From assembly GCA_913057765.1 (NCBI GenBank), contig CAJXPH010000083.1:1-10734 (forward strand): a stretch of DNA of 10,734 bases, in the 5' to 3' direction. Both the position numbers and the translations under genes were made by a program. Source of the stretch: an uncultured Campylobacteraceae bacterium. GTDB lineage: Bacteria; Campylobacterota; Campylobacteria; Campylobacterales; Arcobacteraceae. Below, in pieces: positions 6,238-10,734 of this stretch; position 1 is the stretch's first letter; the number at the start of each line of letters is the position of its first letter. The notes beneath the pieces are model-generated. The model was not told the origin of the DNA. It did no database searches and saw only the letters and a program-made list of their open reading frames with translations.

Positions 6238-7476
6238 ATGTTAGAAGGAATCAAAGGGGTATCAACCTATGCTGCAAATGTAGACAATGCCTTTTTAATT
6301 GTAACACTTATTACTCTATTTTTATTTATTGTTACTATAGGTTCAATGTTATATTTTGTTTACAGATATAGAAGTTCTAAAAATGCCCCTGAAGAAACAA
6401 AAAATATAAAACACTATACTCCAATTGAAATTGCATGGACAGTAATACCAACAATACTAATGATGATAGTATTTTATTTTGGTTTAGAGAGTTTAAGAGT
6501 TCAAAGAACAATGCCAAATGACACAGAGTCAACTATTGTAAAAGTTTTAGCTCAAAGATGGTCTTGGCAATTTGAATATGCCAATGGTAAAAAAACAAAT
6601 GAACTTACAATTCCTGTTAATACAAAAATAAAACTTTTAATGACTGCACCAAAAGATGACGTTTTACACAGTTTTTTTGTACCAGCATTTAGAGCAAAAG
6701 AAGATATTGTCCCAGGACAAATTACAAAACTTTGGTTTAATGTTGACACAAAAGGGAGATATGATATTCAATGTGCCGAATATTGTGGAACAAGACACTC
6801 ATTTATGAGATCATTTGTTAATGCAGTTTCAAAAGAAGAATTTAATGACTTTTTAAATCCTCCTAAAAAAGAAGAACAAAAATCAGGTCTTGATTTAATA
6901 AATGAAAATGGATGTACAGGATGTCATAGTCTTGACGGAGTAAGATTAGTAGGCCCTACATTTAAAGATACCTATAACAAAGAAGTAGTAATAATTGAAA
7001 ATGGTGTTAAAAAAACAATTAAAAAAGATGAGAACTACTTAAAGAATTCCATTTTAAAACCAAAAAGCCAAGTAGTTGATACATATCCAAATATTATGCC
7101 TTCATTTGAAGGAAGACTTGAAGATAAAGATTTAGAAATCATTCTAAATTTCTTAAAAGGTGAAAAAGAAAAAAAAGAACCAGAAGCTTCAGGACTTGAA
7201 ATAATTCAAAACAATGGATGTACTGGATGTCATAGCTTAGATGGAATAAGAGTAGTAGGACCTACTTTTAAAGGAATATATAATAGAGATACCTCTATTT
7301 TAAGAGATGGCAAAAAACTAAATATAAAAGCTAATGAGAAATATTTAATAAATTCTATTATCAATCCAAAAGAAGATGTTGTTGAAACCTATCCAAATAT
7401 CATGCCTCCTTTTAAAGATATATTGAAAGAAGAGGAAGTTAAAGCAATTATTAAATACTTTAAAGGTTTAAAATGA
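6238..7476 (+). CDS. ctaC: Cytochrome c oxidase subunit II fused to two cytochrome c domains
   Basis: Subunit II accepts electrons from the donor and passes them through CuA to subunit I. Order of parts: two membrane helices (about 18-42 and 64-84); a cupredoxin domain with the aromatic QRWSWQFEY (about 106-114); CuA ligands His144, Cys179, Glu181, Cys183, His187 and Met190 (CAEYCGTRHSFM); then two tandem class I cytochrome c domains. Haem 1 uses Cys226-Thr-Gly-Cys229-His230 with Met287 as probable distal ligand; haem 2 uses Cys328-Thr-Gly-Cys331-His332 with Met389 (both in YPNIMP). caa3 oxidases usually carry one such domain, so 412 residues is long. The two modules are clear duplicates. No cleavable lipoprotein signal is visible. 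The SD AGGAG (6227-6231) overlaps the ctaF stop, 6 nt before the ATG. The TGA overlaps ctaB by 4 nt. Confidence 0.95.
   Translation: MLEGIKGVSTYAANVDNAFLIVTLITLFLFIVTIGSMLYFVYRYRSSKNAPEETKNIKHYTPIEIAWTVIPTILMMIVFYFGLESLRVQRTMPNDTESTIVKVLAQRWSWQFEYANGKKTNELTIPVNTKIKLLMTAPKDDVLHSFFVPAFRAKEDIVPGQITKLWFNVDTKGRYDIQCAEYCGTRHSFMRSFVNAVSKEEFNDFLNPPKKEEQKSGLDLINENGCTGCHSLDGVRLVGPTFKDTYNKEVVIIENGVKKTIKKDENYLKNSILKPKSQVVDTYPNIMPSFEGRLEDKDLEIILNFLKGEKEKKEPEASGLEIIQNNGCTGCHSLDGIRVVGPTFKGIYNRDTSILRDGKKLNIKANEKYLINSIINPKEDVVETYPNIMPPFKDILKEEEVKAIIKYFKGLK
6886..7476 (+). repeat. Tandem duplication of the cytochrome c module inside ctaC
   Basis: The segment from 6886 (GLDLINENGCTGCHSLDG) is repeated from 7192 (GLEIIQNNGCTGCHSLDG), a 306-nt period. 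Similarity runs through GPTFK, the NS.I..PK segment and TYPNIMP to the end. The matching nucleotide stretches (for example GGATGTAC.GGATGTCATAG) are still close, with mostly third-position changes, which points to internal gene duplication under selection and not to two separately acquired domains. Confidence 0.85.
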
Positions 7477-8318
7477 TTACTCTAAAAGATTTTTTAATCT
7501 TAACAAAATTTAAACTCTCTTTTACAGTTAGTTTATCTTTAGTATTTGCTTTTGTACTTGCAAAAAGTACAATTGATTTTCAAATTGTTTATCCATTCTT
7601 AGGTGTACTTTTATTAGCCTTAGGAGTTAGCTCTTTAAATCAAGTACAAGAATATAAAGAAGATGCTCTAATGCCAAGAACATGGAATAGACCAGTTGCT
7701 GCAAATCGATTAAGTGTAAGAGATGGTTTTATTATTTCTTTTTTATTAATTCTATTTTCTTTTTTATTTATCTATTTAAGTATGAAGATGCTTGGAATTA
7801 TTATATTTTCTAGTGTAATTATTCTTTATAACCTATTCTATACCAAAGGGAAAAAGATAACTGTTTATGCAGCTGTTTATGGTGCAGTACTAGGAATAGT
7901 CCCGCCAATGATTGGATGGATAAGTGCAAATGGCGAAATTACTGATATTAAATTTATAGCTATTGCATTATTTTATTTTATTTGGCAAATACCTCATTTT
8001 TGGCTGCTAACATTAAAATATAATCAAGATTACAAAAAAGCAAAATTTCCAACAGTTGTTGATAAGTTTGGAAAAGAAGGCCTAGAAAGAGTAACATTTA
8101 TTTGGCTTTTATTAACAGTAATATCAGGTTTGTTTCTAATACTAGTTTTTTTTAGTATCTCAGCATTAATATTAATTTTATTAATTATTCTAAATATTTA
8201 TACAATTTACTCAATTTTTCAATTAAGAGTTAATCATAAATATATTAAGAATTTTATTACGATTAATTTCTATATGATTATAACTATGTCCCTACTTATG
8301 GTCGACAAACTTCTTTAA
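7473..8318 (+). CDS. ctaB: Protoheme IX farnesyltransferase (haem O synthase)
   Basis: This UbiA-superfamily membrane prenyltransferase attaches farnesyl to haem B to make haem O, the precursor of haem A for the oxidase. The 281-residue product has many membrane helices and the family's aspartate-rich motif in NQVQEYKEDALMPRTWNRP (Asn56, Glu60, Asp64, Arg69, Arg73). It also has YTKGKKITVYAAVYGAVLG with PPMIGW, and the haem O synthase block FIWQIPHFWLLTLKYNQDY (about 169-187), followed by KFPTV. The last block separates CtaB from quinone prenyltransferases. Its ATG overlaps the ctaC stop as ATGA, with AAAGG (7462-7466) 6 nt upstream, so translation is coupled. It closes the operon. No CtaA (haem A synthase) follows, so whether the enzyme ends up with haem O or haem A cannot be told from this window. 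Confidence 0.94.
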   Translation: MITLKDFLILTKFKLSFTVSLSLVFAFVLAKSTIDFQIVYPFLGVLLLALGVSSLNQVQEYKEDALMPRTWNRPVAANRLSVRDGFIISFLLILFSFLFIYLSMKMLGIIIFSSVIILYNLFYTKGKKITVYAAVYGAVLGIVPPMIGWISANGEITDIKFIAIALFYFIWQIPHFWLLTLKYNQDYKKAKFPTVVDKFGKEGLERVTFIWLLLTVISGLFLILVFFSISALILILLIILNIYTIYSIFQLRVNHKYIKNFITINFYMIITMSLLMVDKLL

Positions 8319-8343
8319 AAATTAATTTTTAGTAAAATTTAGA

Positions 8344-8349
8344 TATAAT
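8344..8349 (+). promoter_or_regulatory. Promoter -10 box for msbA
   Basis: A perfect TATAAT in TTTAGATATAATATC, preceded by T-runs (ATTTTTAG and AAATTTAG) typical of Campylobacterota sigma-70 promoters, 32 nt before the msbA ATG. It implies that msbA starts a new transcription unit after the cox operon. No convincing terminator is seen after ctaB. Confidence 0.65.
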
Positions 8350-8381
8350 ATCTACCTTTTAAACAATAAAACAGGATATAA

Positions 8382-10091
8382 ATGAAAGAATTTTTTAAAT
8401 ATTATATACCCTATTATAAAGATTACAAACTAAAAATCTTTTTTGCCTTTATAGGTATACTTCTAGTTGCAGGGGGAAGTGCGGGATTAGCTTATGTAAT
8501 AAAACCTTTATTAGATGAAGTATTTATTGCAAGAGATCAAGAGATGTTATATATAGTTCCTATACTTTTGATTATCGTACAAACAGCTCAAGGAGTTGGG
8601 AAATATATACAAGTTTACTATATTTCATATGTTGGACAAGATATTATTAGAATTGTAAGAGATAAACTATTAGCCCATATTTTGACTCTTGATATATCTT
8701 TTTTTCAAAAAAAACATGGAGGAGAATTAATATCAAGAATTACCAATGATATTAATAGAATTCAATCTGCTGTATCAACACAAATTGCAGGTATAATTCG
8801 AGAATTTCTTACTATTATAGCTTTAGTAGCCTATGTTATCTTTCTTAATCCAGAGTTAGCTTTCTACGGATTAGTTGTAATGCCATTGGCACTTTATCCA
8901 ATGAGTGTGTTAGCCAAAAAAATGAAAAAACTTTCATTTAAATCACAAGAATCAGCCTCTGATATTACATCACATCTAAGTGAAGTTTTTAATAATGTTG
9001 AAATTATTAAAGCTAATTCTACAGAGAAAAGTGAACTTAAAAAATTTGAAGATCATAATAAAAACTTCTTTAAAATTAATATCAAGTCAGTAAAAACCAA
9101 TGAATTAACATCTCCAATCATGGAGTTTATTGGAGCAATTGCAGCTGCATTAGTAATCATCTTTGGTGGTTCGCAAGTAATTGATGGAACAATGACTGCA
9201 GGAACTTTCCTATCTTTTATTGCTGCACTTTTTATGCTTTACACACCAATTAAAAGAATCGCATCAATTTATAACTCACTTCAAAATGCAATAGCAGCAC
9301 ACGAAAGAATCTTATCTATTTATAATATATCTCCAACAATTCTTACTGGAAGTAAAGATATTCCTAAAGATATAGAAAAAATAGAATTTAAAGATGTCGA
9401 ATTAAAATATGATGATTTTACTGCATTAAAAAATATTAATTTATCTGCATCAAAAGGTGAAAAGTTTGCTCTTGTAGGAGATAGTGGAGGTGGAAAATCA
9501 TCTTTAATAAATCTTCTAATAAGATTCTTTGATACAAGCAGTGGACAGATTTTATTTAACGATACTTGCCTAAGAGATATTAATATAGATTCACTAAGAA
9601 AAAACATATCTGTAGTAACACAAAGAGTTTACATTTTTAACGATTCTGTTGCCTCTAATGTTGCTTATGGATATAAAATAAATGAAGAGAAAGTTATCGC
9701 AGCGTTAAAACAAGCGCATGCTTATGATTTCGTATTAAGTATGGAAGATGGTGTTAATACAAAACTTGATGAATTCGGGACAAACTTAAGTGGTGGACAA
9801 AGACAAAGAATTGCAATAGCAAGAGCTTTATACAAAAACCCACAAATATTAATACTTGATGAAGCTACTTCAGCACTTGATAATGAGAGTGAATCAATTA
9901 TTTCAGAAGTAATTGACGAAGTGAGTCAAAATAGAATTACATTTGTAATTGCACATAGATTAAGTACTATAAAAAATGCGGATAAAATAGCTGTATTTAA
10001 AAAAGGTGAAATTGTTTGTATCGGTAGTGAAGAAGAATTATTAGAAAACTGTAACGAGTACAAACGACTATATAATCTAGCTAATATCTAG
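8382..10091 (+). CDS. msbA: MsbA-type lipid A/ABC exporter (fused permease and ATPase)
   Basis: A half-transporter that dimerises in the inner membrane; MsbA flips lipid A-core to the periplasmic leaflet. Residues 1-310 form the six-helix exporter domain; FFQKKHGGELISRITNDI is the usual intracellular-loop motif. The ATPase domain (about 333-569) is intact: Walker A GDSGGGKS (366-373, Lys372), Q-loop Gln414, signature LSGGQ (469-473), Walker B ILILDE (Asp493, Glu494), D-loop SALD (497-500) and H-loop His525. The length, 569, is normal. AGGA (8373-8376) lies 5 nt before the ATG. MsbA is preferred over other exporters such as the oligosaccharide flippase PglK because pyrD follows, as in Campylobacter jejuni, where msbA and pyrD are neighbours. 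Fold is certain; the lipid substrate is inference. Confidence 0.9.
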   Translation: MKEFFKYYIPYYKDYKLKIFFAFIGILLVAGGSAGLAYVIKPLLDEVFIARDQEMLYIVPILLIIVQTAQGVGKYIQVYYISYVGQDIIRIVRDKLLAHILTLDISFFQKKHGGELISRITNDINRIQSAVSTQIAGIIREFLTIIALVAYVIFLNPELAFYGLVVMPLALYPMSVLAKKMKKLSFKSQESASDITSHLSEVFNNVEIIKANSTEKSELKKFEDHNKNFFKINIKSVKTNELTSPIMEFIGAIAAALVIIFGGSQVIDGTMTAGTFLSFIAALFMLYTPIKRIASIYNSLQNAIAAHERILSIYNISPTILTGSKDIPKDIEKIEFKDVELKYDDFTALKNINLSASKGEKFALVGDSGGGKSSLINLLIRFFDTSSGQILFNDTCLRDINIDSLRKNISVVTQRVYIFNDSVASNVAYGYKINEEKVIAALKQAHAYDFVLSMEDGVNTKLDEFGTNLSGGQRQRIAIARALYKNPQILILDEATSALDNESESIISEVIDEVSQNRITFVIAHRLSTIKNADKIAVFKKGEIVCIGSEEELLENCNEYKRLYNLANI

Positions 10092-10119
10092 CATCAACAT
10101 ATTTTTAACGATATTTAGA

Positions 10120-10125
10120 TAAAAT
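10120..10125 (+). promoter_or_regulatory. Candidate -10 box for pyrD
   Basis: TAAAAT in ATATTTAGATAAAATAC, with an upstream T-run (ATTTTTAACG), lies in the 61-bp gap after msbA and 27 nt before the pyrD start. The arrangement closely mirrors the msbA promoter, which raises confidence in both. Confidence 0.55.
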
Positions 10126-10152
10126 ACTAAAAATTACAAATAAGGGAAAAGT

Positions 10153-10708
10153 TTGTTTAACTATAAAACACTTAAGAAAGTACTATTTTTATTTCAACCT
10201 GAAACTGCACATAACCTTGCAGAGTTAGGATTAAGAGTTTTACCAAACTGTAAATTGATTAATAATTACATGGTAAATAAAAACTTTATAATGAATCCAA
10301 AGCTTTCACAAGAAATTCATGGGATTAAATTTGTAAATCCAGTTGGACTTGCGGCAGGCTTTGATAAAAATGCAACTATGATTAAATCTATGCCAGCACT
10401 AGGATTTGGTTTTACTGAAATTGGGACAATGACTCCAAGAGCACAAGATGGAAATGCTAAACCAAGAATGTTCAGGTATCCTGAACATAATTCAGTACAA
10501 AATGCAATGGGATTTAATAATGAAGGTTCAGCAAAAGTTTTAACAAACTTGAAAAAAGTTTTCCCTTTTTCAATTCCCGTTGGTGCAAATATTGGTAAAA
10601 ATAAAACAACTCCTGAAGAATTTGCATTACAAGATTATAAAACTTTAATTAGAAAATCTGAAGGTACAAGTGATTATTTAGTAATTAATATTTCAAGTCC
10701 TAATACAC
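10153..10708 (+). CDS. pyrD: Dihydroorotate dehydrogenase (quinone), class 2, 3' truncated
   Basis: This membrane-associated FMN enzyme oxidises dihydroorotate to orotate in pyrimidine synthesis, passing electrons to quinone. 185 complete codons are present, about half of the usual length (near 340-350). Class 2 is shown by the N-terminal membrane-association segment (FLFQPETAHNLAELGLR, like the E. coli FQLDPERAHEF). It is followed by NPVGLAAGFDKN, EIGTMTPRAQDGNAKPRMFR, the substrate/FMN motif NAMGFNN and GANIGKNKTTPEE. The native sequence breaks off inside INISSPNTP, and the apparent continuation V-S-Y-T-H is adapter. The start is TTG: AAGGGA (10142-10147) is 5 nt upstream, and the next residues FNYKTLKKVLF match the family N-terminus; no ATG or GTG lies in frame nearby. 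Confidence 0.93.
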
Positions 10709-10734
10709 CTGTCTCTTATACACATCTCCGAGCC
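10709..10734. other. Nextera adapter at the contig end (synthetic)
   Basis: The last 26 bases are the reverse complement of the Tn5 mosaic end (10709-10727) followed by CCGAGCC, the start of the read-2/i7 adapter arm in reverse orientation. Both contig ends thus carry the same i7-side arm. The bases are in frame with pyrD without a stop and would add a false tail to the protein. Confidence 0.97.

Noticed and set aside
6552..6749. Minus-strand frame inside ctaC
   Set aside because: Antisense shadow of the CuA domain region.
8317..8330. AAAAATTAATTTTT palindrome after ctaB as a terminator
   Set aside because: AT-only palindrome without a loop; it would not form a stable hairpin and more likely belongs to the T-rich upstream part of the msbA promoter.
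9320..9607. Minus-strand frame inside msbA
   Set aside because: Antisense to the Walker A region of the ABC ATPase; no independent support.
49..10708. CRISPR array, tRNA, rRNA, phage or insertion sequence
   Set aside because: Looked for repeats with regular spacers, cloverleaf-type sequence, transposase and integrase motifs; none was seen.
10709..10734. Continuation of pyrD to the contig end
   Set aside because: These bases are adapter; the residues they encode do not match the conserved sequence after SSPNTP.

Overview
The window is one assembled contig whose two ends are synthetic. Bases 1-48 and 10709-10734 are Illumina Nextera (Tn5 tagmentation) adapter, so the biological sequence is 49-10708 and both terminal genes are cut. 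The DNA is strongly AT-rich. The proteins (MurJ, MsbA, quinone-dependent PyrD), the T-rich promoter regions with TATAAT/TAAAAT -10 boxes and the short SD spacings suggest a Campylobacterota member, most likely Arcobacter-like. This assignment is inference from gene content and style; no rRNA gene is present to fix it.

Layout. (i) 49-1043: 3' part of an endonuclease/exonuclease/phosphatase-family nuclease with a C-terminal region that looks like two OB-folds. It ends in a strong hairpin facing a convergent gene. (ii) 1090-1218, minus strand: a 42-residue lipoprotein, easily missed because of its size. (iii) 1219-1411: a divergent intergenic region with an 11-bp inverted repeat, two pairs of 11-bp-phased direct repeats and candidate promoters. 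(iv) 1412-2713: murJ, the lipid II flippase. (v) 2803-8318: a tightly packed cytochrome c oxidase operon in the order sco, ctaD (I), ctaE (III), ctaF (IV), ctaC (II, with two cytochrome c domains), ctaB. (vi) 8382-10091: msbA, the lipid A/ABC exporter. (vii) 10153-10708: 5' part of pyrD, starting with TTG.

How the genes work together. The six-gene operon encodes a haem-copper oxidase of the caa3 kind together with part of its assembly machinery. Sco delivers copper to the CuA site. CtaB makes haem O, the precursor of haem A. Subunit II carries CuA and two tethered c-type haems that feed electrons to subunit I. Subunit I has the YSHP signature of the A2 branch instead of the glutamate of mitochondrial-type enzymes. 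No CtaA (haem A synthase) or CtaG/Cox11 is in the window. The flanking murJ, msbA and pyrD are housekeeping genes; in relatives such as Campylobacter, msbA and pyrD are neighbours with cysS just upstream, so the cox operon appears to sit inside a conserved neighbourhood.

I see no phage, CRISPR array, transposase, rRNA or tRNA. Nothing here is clearly a wholly new system. The most notable points are the dual-haem subunit II, the A2-type oxidase in an apparently campylobacterotal background, and the undescribed small lipoprotein with its structured intergenic region.
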